64,000 nt of DNA from Oscheius dolichura. Its lineage: Eukaryota; Nematoda; Chromadorea; Rhabditida; Rhabditidae. A program made the translations under genes and the position numbers. The stretch covers positions 7,936,001 to 8,000,000 of the forward strand of contig OW051497.1 in the NCBI GenBank assembly GCA_932521035.1, read 5' to 3'. Positions 39,347 to 51,639 of the stretch are shown here, in pieces. Position 1 is the first letter of the stretch, and each line of letters starts with the position of its first letter. A model generated the notes under the pieces. That model worked only from the letters and a program-made list of their open reading frames with translations. It was not told the DNA's origin and did no database searches.

Positions 39347-41562
39347 ATGTCGGGACGTAAGTAGCTTCCTCAAAGACCACGACTCTCCCCCTTTCCAGTC
39401 AAGTCCAAGCGCCCGGGTAAAATAACTATGCCAACACCACAAGAGACTCCAGAATTTAACCTAGACGACAGGTGTAAAATAAAGTCAGTGCCTCACCTTT
39501 GCCCTTCCCATGTTTAATATCCAATTGCAGGCTCACTAATGATGCTGACGAATTGGAAATCGCAGCTGTAGAGCTGGAGGTGATTGAAGAATTGGGAAAA
39601 GGGGGTTATGGAGTGGTGGAGAAGATGAAACACGTACCGTCCGGGATAATCATGGCCGTGAAAAGGATAAAATCTTCGATAAATGATGAATCCCAAAAGA
39701 GGATGTTGGTTGAATTGGATACTTGTAAGAAGAGTGACTGTTGCCCCCAGGTACCGTGTTTATCTTGTATATTTCCAAGGAGAGATTCTTTTAGATGGTG
39801 AGGTTTTACGGTGCCATGTTCCGAGAAGGAGATGTGTGGATTTGTATGGAAGTTATGGACACCTCCTTGGATAAATTCTACCGGAAGGCGTTCAGGACGG
39901 GTCATCCTATCACGGAACCTTTTGTTGGACGTGTAGCTTTATCTGTAAGTTCTTCTTTTCATTTATTTTTTTAAACTAACTCCTTTTTCAGGTAATTGAA
40001 GGCCTGAACTTCATGAAAGAGCAGCTTAATTTGATTCACCGCGACGTCAAACCGTCTAATATATTATTAAACAAATATGGTCAAGTGAAAATTTGCGATT
40101 TTGGAATTTCGGGTCATCTTACAAACAGCATTGCCAAGGTAGGCTATTTTCTGTATATTTAAATCTGTTATTTAAATTCTAGACAGTTCAAGCGGGTTGT
40201 AAGCCATATATGCCACCGGAGAGAATCCAGGGTGACACGAAAGAGGCCTACGATGTACGTGCAGACGTGTGGAGCTTAGGAATCACATTGGTAATTGCCT
40301 TCTGGCTGACAGTTCCATTTTCTTTTTCAGATCGAAATTGCCACGGGTACACACCCCTATGCCAATTGGAAAACGCCATTTGAGCAGCTGAAACAGGTAC
40401 CTTCAACACACATATAATTTTAGCCTCTATAATTTTGTAGGTCGTCGATGAACCACCGCCACAACTTCCAATGAATGGTTCATTCTCCGCCGATTGCCGA
40501 TTTTTTGTTAAGCGTTGGTGAGTTATTGCTGTCCCTCGGTCGCGTCTTTTGGTCCATTGCAAATTGTCTGAATCAGTTTCTTCTGCTCGTGGGCGGCACA
40601 CATGCACAATAACAAAACAAGGAAAAAATATGCATGAATTTAATGTTCAACAGACTATTCGAACAAAAAATATCTGGGGGCGTCGCATAAAACCTACGGT
40701 AGCTCATTTTCCCCCCGTTTGACAGAGAGATATGCAATTATTTTTCGGCGTTTGGCTATTTGTGACAAAAGCTGCGTAGAGAAGAGACTACTGTAGTGAA
40801 ATGGCTCCATAAAATATCTCACACCCTGAATGAAAGAGCTGGGAAGGAAATGACTCCTTCTGGAAGAAGGGGAGATGTGAAACGGGCTATATTTTCCCTT
40901 CTATACTCTATACGAAAATCAAATTTTTAATGAAGAAACTGCAAGAAAATTTGTAGTCTCACAATTACGCATATTAACCAGACGAACACTTTTCGGGCTC
41001 TCTGAAGCATTACAATTTTCAGTTTTAAAGCAATCGCTGCTTTTTACAGTATGGCAACCTTTCGCGCTAGTAGTGGTAGTCTCAATCTGCTGGGTGTCAG
41101 TCTATACACAATGAAATGTAAAAATAAGACGCATCCAGTTAATATTTACACGAGTTCTGACTCTGACGAGGGTCTTAACAAGATCACAAACAAATTGTGA
41201 AATCCTTATCAAGCCCTCTAACAGAAAGACATGATTCCGCCATCCCATTTCAATACGTAAAGTTCCCCACAGAAAGTATGACCTCAGCGTAAAATTCATA
41301 ATCCTTCCGCTTTCGTAATAGAAGAAAGAGGCTGTGATTTTTGGAACTTTCAGAGAATCCGTCTCTAATTATCCTCATTTATAGCCTGGAACGCGACTAC
41401 AACGAGAGACCGAAATATCCTGAACTTTTGGCGATGCCCTTCATGGAAGCGGTCCGTAATGAGAAAACCTTCAGTATGGCTACGTTCATCTCAAAGGTGA
41501 CTTCTTCCGTGTCTTCTTAAATTAACCAGACCTTTTTTCAGATATTAGAGCTACCGAATTAA
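39347..41562 (+). CDS. sek-1: MAP kinase kinase, MKK3/MKK6 (SEK-1) type
   Basis: Dual-specificity kinase expected to phosphorylate p38-type MAP kinases in stress and immune signalling. ATG 39347 (MSG, split codon) joins an exon with [19 protein letters not shown] and then, at 39531, the kinase domain. Motifs in order are [13 protein letters not shown] (P-loop), IIMAVKRIK (VAIK lysine), [37 protein letters not shown] (catalytic loop), [10 protein letters not shown] (DFG), the activation loop [19 protein letters not shown] with the S-x-A-K-T pair typical of MKK3/6, DVWSLGIT, and [16 protein letters not shown] 0.87 kb intron (about 40517-41384) precedes the last C-lobe exons. The protein ends SKILELPN at TAA 41560-41562. 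All catalytic residues are present. MKK4/7 is less likely, because their activation loops read SIAKTR/SKAKTR. Confidence 0.92.
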
Positions 41563-44082
41563 AATGCCAAATGCCAAAGGAACTACTCCAGTTCAAGTGT
41601 CATGTCACCCACTCTTTTATTCTCCCTTTTCTCATCTCTAGCCAATACTAATTGCCAAGTATAGGATATCCTCTTGCTCCCTCATTATGGTATTTATTTC
41701 TCTCCCTCTCTCTCATTTTTTGCTTTGTTTCTATTGCGAAAGAACAAATGTTAAATTATCAAATTGTGGCCATTCTCCTCTTTTAGAGCTCCCACATTAA
41801 TCTTAGAGTCTATCCCGCTGTGATATTATGTTTTCCCTTATGCCTATTCGGAATCGCCAGTGACCAGTACATTTTGTGTGCCCAATCTCTTTTATTATAC
41901 TACTTTTGCCATGTCTTTTCACTGGATGGATGGTAGTCAATGCAAATTCGTCTTCTCTTCCCTCTCTTTCCTTTTTTTGGAGCTTTTCTTAGCCCGTAAG
42001 CTCAGTCCTCGCTATTTACTGCGATTGCTTCTCTCTCGCTAGGAAATGCGTTTAATTTATTATCAGTTTCAGTTCCAAAAAAGAGAAAAAAAAGACAAAA
42101 ATTCTATTAGGTCTATCCTTTCCATTGCGAGTTTCAAGAAGTAGAAAAGAAAGTTGTAGAAAAGAATATAGGTATTTTATGACATATTGTATTTCCCTGT
42201 ATTACTGTATTATTGCTTGATCATATCCTGTCTCTGTAAATCCCCTTTTCCCCCAGAAGAAACGCAAAACTGTCATGTACTCACACGTAAAATGAACATG
42301 AAACAAGAAATTTCTCTATGATGATTTCTATTCTTAACACGGGAAAGGAGGAATTAGCCATGCCTCATAGCCAACGTCAACCGGTTTGGTTTAGCATGTG
42401 TATGCTGGCAAAGAATGCGGTATATAGATAGCCGTCGAGATAATTGGCATATTCACTAATGTTTTCCTTGTGGCTGACGATTGCTGCTTTTTCGTCAGTC
42501 TTTGCTTGGACAAGATATGGTAAGGATACTTGTGGGCCACAAGTGGTGGTTCACAAAGAATACGCCTCTTCGGAAATCCTTTAAATGCGTTACCGTAACT
42601 ATATATAAACGAACTGTTTCTTTCTAGAGAAGCGCATACTGTCCTGCCCTTCGGACTCCCTAACATGCACTTTGGAATTCCCGGGAAAATGGAACAAGAC
42701 TATTGAGTAAGTCTTGGTCCTGGGTAGTCTGGAACTTTTAGATGCCGAACAGAAGATATTCCTGAGAAAGAACGAACAGCCCTGAACAAAAAAGCGAAGC
42801 ATCGTGTCGCATGCCCTTTAGGTTGCCGACCCCATGTTAGTTTTATCTTTCCATCTATGATGTTTTCTGTTTTCCCAGATAGTTCAGAAGGAGACAGGCA
42901 ATAATAGAAAATGTGCCTCTTTCCAAACATTTGGAAAGTATCAAGATGAGATGAAGGACGAATGGTGGGGTCATATCTCTAGCTGTTGTTTAACAGTCTT
43001 TAGGTATATCTGGTTCTGTGAGCCCTGTCAATCCGTCTTCACAACAAACTGCGATTTCCAGGAGTGAAGTATTTAGAGTGTGTGTAAATAAGAATGAATC
43101 ACTTGGTCTCCTCTCTTCAACTCCTGCCCTCCCTTTTTTATTTTGTGTAAATTGTTTGTCCTTCAATCTGGCGTTCCCAGTTCTTCTTGTCTGAAATACA
43201 AGATGATGGATGGCTTTCTCATCAAAGACATTTCGCCGACTTCGTCCGCTTTCCTTTGGCGGCTAATTTGTCCGAAAAGTTTTTCAAACGACTGTTCATT
43301 TGTCCAGAGATGATGTCGAGACCTCATAAATCCGTTTGTCAGTGTTCCCATTTTCCTTTCCGTTTCCTCTTGAGTAAGCAATTTCCCAAAAGGAACAGAT
43401 TCCTTCTCTACCAGTCATGGAGAAGTGTAAATGACCCATTTTTCACTTCAAGATCTACCTGTGGCTGCTTCCCGCTGAGTCAGAGGGTGTGGCTATAAAT
43501 GAAGAATTGCTATCACCTAAATAACTGGTTCCCCGCCCTTAACCACGCCTCTGGAGATTTGAATGAGTGTTGTCCTCCACCCGCGGGGTTACCATCACTC
43601 TCCCGGATAACGGTCACTCTTGAAGGACGTCTGCGGGAACTACCCCTTCCCTGTACAAGATCCAGCCATTTTTCTGATCATCTGCGCACATCAATGTACA
43701 CAAGCCTCTTCTCCCCTCCCGCTCTAACAGAGTCTTTGAATGACTACGTTCCTCGCGCCCCTCTCGAGTACTCCTCATAAAAAACTTGATTTTTCTCGTC
43801 AATAGAACATACATTTTCCTAAATACTTTTGACCTTAACAAGTAAAGAAAACAAAAGGTGAGACAATTTGTCCGACCTCCTTCTGTTCATTGTGGTCAGT
43901 CACATCAAATCTATCGCTCTTGTTTAATGGATCTTGTTCCGTCGAGGTCGCCAAACCTGGGCTACGCCCAGTCAGTATCACTCCTGCGCGGAGAAGGACG
44001 CTCCTGCCATAAACACCAACTACTTGTTTGTTTTTTGTCTCCTCTCGTCCCTTTTTAGAAATTCCTTTAATTGAAAATTCCT
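41563..44082. other. 2.5 kb between MAPKK and the first IF gene, no gene seen
   Basis: Only short frames without recognisable domains. It holds the MAPKK 3' UTR and, presumably, the promoter of the intermediate filament gene. Confidence 0.4.
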
Positions 44083-44099
44083 CATCTTTCAGAACAAAC
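44083..44099 (+). promoter_or_regulatory. probable trans-splice acceptor of the first IF gene
   Basis: CTCATCTTTCAG ends at 44092, followed by a seven-base leader (AACAAAC) and the ATG. The leader resembles that of the neuropeptide gene. Confidence 0.5.
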
Positions 44100-46157
44100 A
44101 TGACTGAAGAATACAGGAGCTCCATCTCCTCTCGTCCTACTTTCAACCGGACTGTTACATCCAGTTCTCAGAACTACAATACTCCTGGTAAGCATTAGCT
44201 ATTCGTTATTTTAAACATAAAACTATTTAGGCTCTGGAAATCGTGTCCTCAAGATTGTGACCGAAACCCATCACTCTAGCTCTGCTTCCGGCATGTCTCC
44301 TTTCAGCCAAAATGCCGCCTCGTCCATTCGTGATAGTCGCGAGAGAGAAAAGAAGGAGATGAGCGACCTTAACGATAAGTTGGCTAGCTACATTGAGAAG
44401 GTTTTTTGACTTTTGGAAAAGGTAACACAAATGACTCTAGGTTCGCTTCCTTGAAGCCCAAAACCGCAAGCTTGGAGCTGACTTGGATATGCTCCGCAAT
44501 CGCTGGGGAAAGGACACCAGCTCAATTCGTATTATGTACGAGACGGAGGTTACCCAAGCTACAAATGTCATCACCCAAACTAGCAAAGACAAGGAAGCCC
44601 TCGAGGGAGAGATCAAGAAGCTCCAGGAGCAGATTAATGAGTTCCGTAGAAAGTAGGCAAACCTGTAAGCAGTTCAATGCGATCCGTTGTTCAGGTTTGA
44701 AGAGGCATCTCGTGCTCGTAATGAAGACCGCGAGAAGATCGACGAGCTCCTTGTGAAACTGTCCAACTTGGAGGCTGAGATCAACCTTCTCAAGAGAAGA
44801 ATAGCCCTATTGGAGGAAGAAATCACCCGTCTGAAGAAGGAGAACTTCCGCCTCATGGGAGAGCTCCAACGTGTCCGCACTGTAAGTCACCTCTTTCGAA
44901 ACAGCATTGACTCATCCTCAAGGAATTGGATCAAGAAACTCTGAACCGTATTGACTACCAGAACCAGGTCACCACTCTTCTGGAGGAGATTGATTTCATC
45001 AAGAGAGTCCAGGATCAGGTATGACATAATTCTTACGCTGTACAGACACGCTTTAGGAGATCAAGGAACTCCAAAATTTGGCTGCTCGTGACACCACCAG
45101 CGAGAATCGCGAATTCTTCAAAAACGAGTTGGCTAATGCCATCCGTGATATTCGTAACGACTATGATCAAATGATGAATTCTAACCGCAATGATATGGAA
45201 TCATGGTACAAGCTGAAGGTCCAGGAGATCCAGACCCAGAGCAACCGCCAGAACATGGAGCAGGGTTATCAGAAGGAGGAAGTCAAGAGACTTCGCACCC
45301 AGATGGCTGACCTTCGCGGAAAGCTGGCGGACTTGGAAGGAAGAGTGAGCACTAAATGACTACAATAATAATCAGTATTCTTCAGAACGCCCTCCTTGAG
45401 AAGCAGATTCAGGAGTTGAACTATCAGCTCGAAGACGACCAGAGATCTTACGAAGCTGCTCTCAACGACCGCGATGCCCAGATCAGAAAAATGCGTGAGG
45501 AATGCCAAGCCCTCATGGTTGAGCTTCAAATGCTCCTGGATACCAAACAAACCCTGGATGCCGAAATTGCCATCTACCGTAAGATGCTCGAAGGAGAGGG
45601 TGACGGACCTGGACTTCGCCAACTTGTCGAACAAGTCGTCCGTACCACCGGAATCAATGAAGTCGCCGATACCGAAACCATGCGAGTGGTTAAAGGAGAA
45701 ACCTCCAGCAGAACATCTTATTCCCGCTCCGCCAAGGGCAACGTCTCCATCCAGGAAACCTCCCCAGAGGGCAAGTTCATTGTTCTGGAGAACACCCACC
45801 GCAACAAGGACGAGCCCGTCGGGGAATGGAAGCTCAAGAGGAAGATAGACGGCAAGCGGGAAATTGTCTACACCATCCCCAAGGACTTTGTTCTTCATGG
45901 TGGAAAGAGTGTCAAGGTTAATAGAACCATAGCCTCGTAATCCATTACTTTTTAGATCTTCGCTCGTGGGCACGGCCAAGGCAATGGCACCGACACCCTT
46001 GTCTTTGACCATGAGGACTCCTTCGGCGTCGGCGCCAATGTTCAAACCATCCTGTACAACAACAAGGGAGAGGTAGACTTTTCTTTAGGACACGGCATAA
46101 TTGTACTTTTAGGAACGTGCCACCCATAACCAGCGCTCCAGCCAAACCTCTACTTAA
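44100..46157 (+). CDS. ifb-1: cytoplasmic intermediate filament protein, nematode IFB-1 type
   Basis: Structural filament protein of epithelia; in nematodes IFB-type chains pair with IFA-type chains and link muscle to cuticle. ATG 44100 opens a short head ([17 protein letters not shown]). The rod begins at [19 protein letters not shown] and RFLEAQNRK (helix-initiation motif). It runs through the lamin-length coil 1B typical of protostome cytoplasmic IFs ([18 protein letters not shown]) and ends at [16 protein letters not shown] (helix-termination motif). The tail contains a lamin-tail Ig-fold domain ([40 protein letters not shown]) and ends at TAA 46155-46157. Eight exons are separated by introns of about 40-50 bases. 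Codon usage is strongly biased to C-ending codons, as in highly expressed genes. AATAAA follows at 46279. Confidence 0.95.
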
Positions 46158-46278
46158 ATGTTTTTTCTTCTTTCCTGTTCCCGGTTGTCTTATCCATGGG
46201 TCTCCGCGTTATTAGCCCAGTGATTCAAGAATACCTTCTTGAATCTTTGTAATATCGCTCCCAACATGATATCGTAGC

Positions 46279-46284
46279 AATAAA
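46279..46284 (+). terminator. polyadenylation signal of the first IF gene
   Basis: AATAAA about 120 bases after the TAA of the IFB-1-like gene. Confidence 0.6.
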
Positions 46285-46570
46285 ATACTGCCCTTCATTG
46301 TTAGATTATTCTTAAAAGTTCCATGAAAAACAACTCGTTCATTTCACTTAGCACATGTAGTATATCCTATCACCGATTCTTAGAAGAGATGTTTTCCAGA
46401 AAATTCTCATATTCTGAATGCTGCACGTTAGACGGTGCTTTGTTCTGCTTGCCATTCTTATTCCGCCTACTTTCTTCTCCAAAACCTTCACTCAGTTCTT
46501 CCTGTTTACCACACAAATACTGATTTTCTAAGATTCAGCGCAGAACAGTGAGGCTTACACAATGGATTGA

Positions 46571-47287
46571 GTGGACGATTGCCCTCGTTGCACCACTCTC
46601 AACCTCCTTCTAATTCCTATCATTATAACAAAATCCTCGGTGAAAATGGGGCCCTACAAGTATTTTCTGTTGGCTTATACGATTACAGCTGCATTTTATT
46701 TCTATTGTGTTACTATATCGCTGTTTGTAGGTGATTTATTCGTTGTAACGAACAATTTCTGATCAATGACAAACTCAACATGCCGTTGATTTTGATTCTC
46801 GGTTTCTGTAACTTGTACTTGTATACCGGTATTATAATCTGCGTGGTGTGTTGGTTAAAAATTGGTTCTAAGTTCAGTGGACTTCGGAGACTGGCCAGCT
46901 CCAGCTACAAGTTTCATCATAGCTTCTATATTCTACTTGCCCCACAGGTCGTTTCCCCCTATTTATGTGATAAAATGAAAGTTTAGACGTGCCTTCCGAT
47001 AACATTCTATGCACTAACCCGTAACGGTTCTCATAATTATGGGATTTACCCAGATTTCGATCGACGGCTTCCCTTATCTTTGTGGAATGTGCTTGGCTCT
47101 TGCACAAGTCATTGATCCAATGCTTACAATTTATTTTATCTCTGACTATAAGAGATTTCTGCTAAAACTGAAGACGAACGTAAACATTTTATGGATATCA
47201 TGCTTCCTAACGCAGCTGTTCTGGTCTATTGGCTCTATCTGTTTTATTTTAGTAAGAGTAGTACTTCCATGGATATTGCAAATAGGA
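46571..47287 (+). pseudogene. degenerate nematode serpentine chemoreceptor (Str/Srh/Srd-like)
   Basis: Segments of a chemoreceptor-type seven-TM protein are recognisable but do not form one frame. TLNLLLIPIIITKSSVKMG with YKYFLLAYT resembles TM1-2 of Str-like receptors (NxxLIxLIxxKSxxxxGxYK). LILILGFCNLYLYTGIIICV and SSSYKFHHSFYILLAPQ resemble TM5 and the loop before TM6. MCLALAQVIDPMLTIYFISD is the TM7 signature (DPhhTIYFhxDY). TM3-4 are missing, and the joint between the TM6 start (QTCLPITFYAL) and TM7 needs a frame change with no fitting GT-AG intron. I read it as a truncated, frameshifted pseudogene lying between the two IF genes. An intact gene with unusual introns is less likely. Confidence 0.5.
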
Positions 47288-47369
47288 TGAATGCATAATC
47301 TACCAGCAGTTCAGTGAAAATAACAATACACTCACAACATCTTTAGTGTTGGAAGTTACTTACAATTAT

Positions 47370-47383
47370 CCCCCCCCCCCCCC
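47370..47383. repeat. 14-base poly-C tract
   Basis: A run of 14 C. Such runs are prone to length variation and sequencing error. Confidence 0.85.
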
Positions 47384-47912
47384 TCTTTCTGAGAATTGGA
47401 GAGTGCATATCCACTGACATAAAGTTTTGTAGGTTCGGTTGTTCTTCACTGAATGCTATTACATGGAAGGAAGACTATGTGTGTCTACTAGAATTGTCGG
47501 CTTAAATTTCTGCTCACAGTTCAATACGAAGAAAGAAGTAAAACTATAGGCATTCAGCTTTCATTTCTCGATAATAGAAGGAGAAGACTGGCAACGACAG
47601 CCCTCACCAGGTCACCCATGGCGGCTTCTTAACGAAGAGATAACGGGCAGGTATGTCTACCACAACGGCAATACCCCTGGCTGAAAGTCCGCAGACTCGC
47701 ATCCGACTTCAGCATTTATCGGAATACGCGCAGCTTCCTAGGTTAGTGTACAGGTGCCAGAAAAGATTGCTGCAAAACTTCAGATCTTTTATTTATTTTG
47801 GATATCAGAGAGCACAAGGATTTCGTTACAACTTCGAAAAACTTCTAATTCCTCAAGGCTAATTTGTTTACAACTAAATACACACAAAAAAGAAAACAGA
47901 ACTATTTGAACT

Positions 47913-48112
47913 TTTATTCCGTTGTCGCCTAAGAACGAGGAAGACGAGCGGCGATCGCCTTCTGCAGGTCAGCCACAGTGGCTCCTGGAGCAAGGCGCAG
48001 ACGGGAAGCAACTGACAGCTCCACAACCAGACGAAGAGGGCGCCGGGAACGGCGCAGGAAAGGAAGGGGGCCCGGCGGTACGGGCGGTGGCATCACAAGA
48101 AAAATGCTCTGA
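47913..48112 (-). CDS. possible 3' exon of a GC-rich minus-strand gene, unrecognised
   Basis: A GC-rich block, unlike its surroundings, has an open minus-strand frame with biased codons (CGT, CTT, GCC) reading RRSRRPLRLVVELSVASRL and GATVADLQKAIAARLPRS, ending at TAG 47930-47932. A minus-strand AATAAA at 47913-47918 sits just after the stop. An upstream minus-strand ATG (MASPQK, near 48172) joins by GT-AG, but in a different frame (MPPPVPPGPLPFPAPF). The true structure is therefore unresolved. No family is recognised. Confidence 0.3.
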
Positions 48113-48587
48113 AAGTAGCATTAGATGAATCTAATAAGAGAAAATAAAAAACCGACCTTCTGAGGCGACGCCATGTGGAAGAATGAATGGTCTGGCCGGG
48201 ATCCGTCCTAAGTCGACTTGACACGAATTAACTTACAAAATTTCAACTTGTTTTTGGTCTTCGAGCAGTCGGTCTTCATTTTTCTAGAGGACCTCATGGT
48301 CAGGCTCGGTTGCTACAAACGTCGCCGGTTTTTATCCTCTGCTAATCCAAGGTCCTTATCGGCTTCCCTTTAGTAGCTCCTCCTGGTAAGTATCCAGCTG
48401 TTAGGACACTTGGTTGCTTCTTATACCGGCTGCTACACAGGCACTCATTGTTTCCCGCTATACCAATAATTAGGTCGGCTCCCACATCGTCGAATAGCCA
48501 GTAATCCTTGCTGAAACCGGAAATCCACAAGCTGAAAGACAGTTGCTAGGATTGGCCAACAGATCTTTATTTTAATTTCTTTTTCAG

Positions 48588-48754
48588 TGATCGGCATTAT
48601 GCCTACTGTGATCTAGAGGGTTTCTTCAGACGAGAAGCCTTTCCGCATATTGAAGACATTGAGAGGAACAGCCCGATGAGCTTCAGTATCAATAACAAGT
48701 TGCCATACAAGGGAAAGTTCTATTATCCACATGTGTTGACCATTTTTGACTAGA
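48588..48754 (+). CDS. orphan 3' exon, unknown protein
   Basis: After TTCTTTTTCAG at 48577-48587 a plus-strand exon reads RHYAYCDLEGFFRREAFPHI, then SFSINNKLPYKGKFYYPHV, and ends LTIFD at TAG. It looks coding and has an excellent acceptor, but I could not find a matching upstream exon between 47650 and 48540. In that stretch both strands show short protein-like frames (for example MSTTTAIPLAESPQTRIRLQ at 47653 on plus, DYWLFDDVGADLIIGIAG at about 48350-48530 on minus). This may be the remains of one or two small genes. Confidence 0.3.
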
Positions 48755-49210
48755 GGGAACACGATCCATCGTTTCTTTTGTGCATCAAACTGTCTGTTGC
48801 CTTTTGTTAAACTAAATCTTTATGCTACAACAGACTGTCGGTAGATTTTAATATGTGTAGTCGGCAAACCAGGCCTTCTTTCCAAGAGATCCTTGTAGTT
48901 TGCCTGTCTTTTCTCCTTGTGCATTTCTGCCAGAAAACAGTTTCTCTTCTTACATCTCCATCCGTTTAGAGCGGTATTGCCAGTGCCCTTGACTTCGGCG
49001 AGTGAGGGAAGTTTATTTATCGGGTGTGGTTTTGCCTAATGACAAAAACGATTTTGATAATCATGCATGATAGCAAGAGAATGGGGTTGCGGGTCTCGGC
49101 ATGTGCGCAAGGAAAGGTCATTAGACGCGGTGTTGGTCGTATAGTGGCGGCAGACAAGTCTATCTTCTCATTATCCTTTCCGTCTTCCTTGTTGGTCTGA
49201 CCCCTTACTT
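48755..49210. other. intergenic, upstream of the second IF gene
   Basis: No coding evidence. Presumably holds the promoter of the second intermediate filament gene. Confidence 0.4.
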
Positions 49211-49220
49211 ACTGATTCAG

Positions 49221-51451
49221 ATGACTGCCGAGGAACTGAAGAGCGTCATATCTCCAAGGCCTTCCTTCAACAGGAACATGTCAATGAGTTTGACGAACTT
49301 GGCTCAACCCTGTGAGTTACTGCTCCTCTTTTTCCTTCAACCCCTCATTGTCAGCCATTGGAGGAACAAAAGTGTTGAGAATAATTCGAGAAATATCTAC
49401 CAGTGTGGCCGGTGGATTAAATTCTGGCCCAGCTACAACGCAACAGATGATTGATGACCGCGAGAAGGAGAAATTGGAGATGCAGCAGCTAAACGACAAG
49501 TTGGCTGGATTTATTGAGAAAGTAGGAGAATTTTGAGACCGGAAACAAAAACAGAACTTGTAGGTACGCTTCTTCGATGCCCAGAATAAGCATCTTTCAC
49601 GAGAAGGAGACAGACTGAACCGTCATCTTGCCAAGGATCGTCCTTCAAAGATTCTTTACGAGACGGAAGTTACCGGGGCCACGAAGGTGCAGCTTGATTT
49701 ATTGCAAAAACATTACACTTCCTTAGATTTTGACCGATATGAAGGATGAAAACAATTCTCGTGGAAATGACATAGCAAAGTTGGATGCTGCCTTGAAGGG
49801 CTGGAAAGAGAAGTGAGCTCCGCAGGGTATTCATGATCCGGCGCAGATTCGACTCTACTGCTGACGGTCAAGACGATGAGAAGGAGAAGCTGGACGAGCT
49901 CTTGGTTGAATATTCCAACATCGAAGCTGAAATAAATCTTTACAAGAGGCGAATTGGCCTTTTGGAAGAGAAAGTTGGCCAGAAGAAGAAGGAGAACGTG
50001 GCCATTTCGGCTCTTCTTCATGCCACCCGCATGGTTAACGACCCTCTAATGGGAACTGACAACCTCATTTGCTTCAGAAACTGGACCAGGAAACTCTCTT
50101 GACTCTACATGAGAGAAACCAGCTGGCTGCTCTTCTAGAGGAAATTAAATTCGTCTCGGAAGCATTTGACGAGGTCGTAACACTCCCATATTATTTTATG
50201 ATAATTTCCTATTTAGGAATTGCGCGATCTCCTTGCCCGGGCTTCAAGAGACACGACCAATGAGAATCGGGAATATTTCAAGAGTGAACTGTCAAATGCA
50301 ATTAAAGATATCCGCGATGAACACGACAGGGTGGGGCCGAAACAAATGTGATCTTTATCTCCTGTTTTAGATCCACACAGGATTTAAACAAGAAATAGAG
50401 ACTACTCTTCAAAGAGAGGTGCACGAGATCCACACCCAGTCAGCAAAGCAGAACATCGAAAGCACTCACCTGCAGGAAGAAACGAAGAGGTTGAAGAACC
50501 AGACAAACGACATGAGGAATAGATTGGCAGAGCTCCAAGGAAGAGTATGCACAGTCTATTTTTGATAAAAACAATGGGTCTAGAACGCCGTTCTTCAACG
50601 GCAGATAGAAGAACTTAACTATCAACAGGAAGAGGATGCAAGAGTGCACTACAACGAGATGGATGACAAGGACAAACAATGCAACAGTATCAGAGACGAT
50701 ATTGAAGAGAAAATGATGGACATTCAAATGCTCAATGACTCTAAACAGGTAACGCTATCAAGAAAAAACATTACAATGCTCTCCAGACATTGACCAATGA
50801 AATAGCCTTGTATAGAAATATGCTGGAAGGCAAGGATAACGAAAGCACTGGACTCAAACAATTAGTTGAGAATGTTGTGAAGACCACGGCTCTTAATGAA
50901 GTCACAGACACAGGTAACCATATTGAATAGTTTGAGCTGTTTCTCTTTAGAGACCATGAGAGTTGTCAAGGGAGAAAGTACTTCACGAGTTGCTCACATG
51001 AAATCAGCAAAAGGCAATATCTCGATTATGGAGGCTTGCCCAGAGGGAACATTTGTGATCATTGGAAACACTCATCGTAAGAAGAATGAAAATATCAGCG
51101 GGTGGAAGCTGAAGAGAAAAATTGACAATAAACAAGAAGTAGTATACACATTCCCTGAAGACTATAGCCTGAAAGGAGGACAGATTGTTAAGGTTATTTT
51201 AAAGTTATACTTGAAGTCTATGACAAAATTAAGATAGTAACGAAAGGTCACGTTGATGAGAATCAGAACGACGTCTTGGTGTATGATGGAAACTCCTTCG
51301 GCAATGGGAACAGCGTCTCTACTTATTTGTATAATGCCGACGGACAGGTACTTGACTTTCAATCATAGAACTGCCCGTATATTTTAAGGAAAGAGCATCG
51401 GTTACTCAGAGGCAGACAGACAGCGAGATTAGAGAAGAAAGCAACTCTTAG
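49221..51451 (+). CDS. second cytoplasmic intermediate filament protein, divergent tandem paralogue
   Basis: Paralogue of the IFB-1-like gene 3 kb upstream, same strand and similar exon layout. ATG 49221 follows TGATTCAG directly, with no leader. The head is [20 protein letters not shown]. The rod starts at [17 protein letters not shown] and [11 protein letters not shown], has a lamin-length coil 1B, and ends [17 protein letters not shown]. The lamin-tail domain is present ([40 protein letters not shown]) and the protein ends SEIREESNS at TAG 51449-51451. Introns of about 40-50 bases join in phase, including a 39-base one before IVTKGHVDE. The helix motifs are more divergent than in the neighbour and codon usage is less biased, so expression is probably lower or tissue-restricted. 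Tail similarity ([10 protein letters not shown]) points to duplication of an IFB-type gene. Confidence 0.92.
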
Positions 51452-51517
51452 AGAGCCGTCTCCTGTGAAATCCACAAATGGCACCGATCCAATTGTTTAT
51501 TTCCTTTATTTTTCAAC

Positions 51518-51523
51518 AATAAA
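51518..51523 (+). terminator. polyadenylation signal of the second IF gene
   Basis: AATAAA 67 bases after the TAG at 51449-51451. Confidence 0.6.
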
Positions 51524-51639
51524 TCAATCATATTCTGTGCTGTATACGTGCCAATCATCGCCTTATATTAATTATCTTATACGCGGTATAAATAGCTACA
51601 ACCTACAAATATTCCTCCTCTTGTCCAGTAATACCGGAG

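Noticed and set aside
45269..46045. 258-codon minus-strand frame
   Set aside because: Exactly antisense to the IFB-1-like exons, whose codon bias keeps the reverse strand open. The sense protein is unmistakable.
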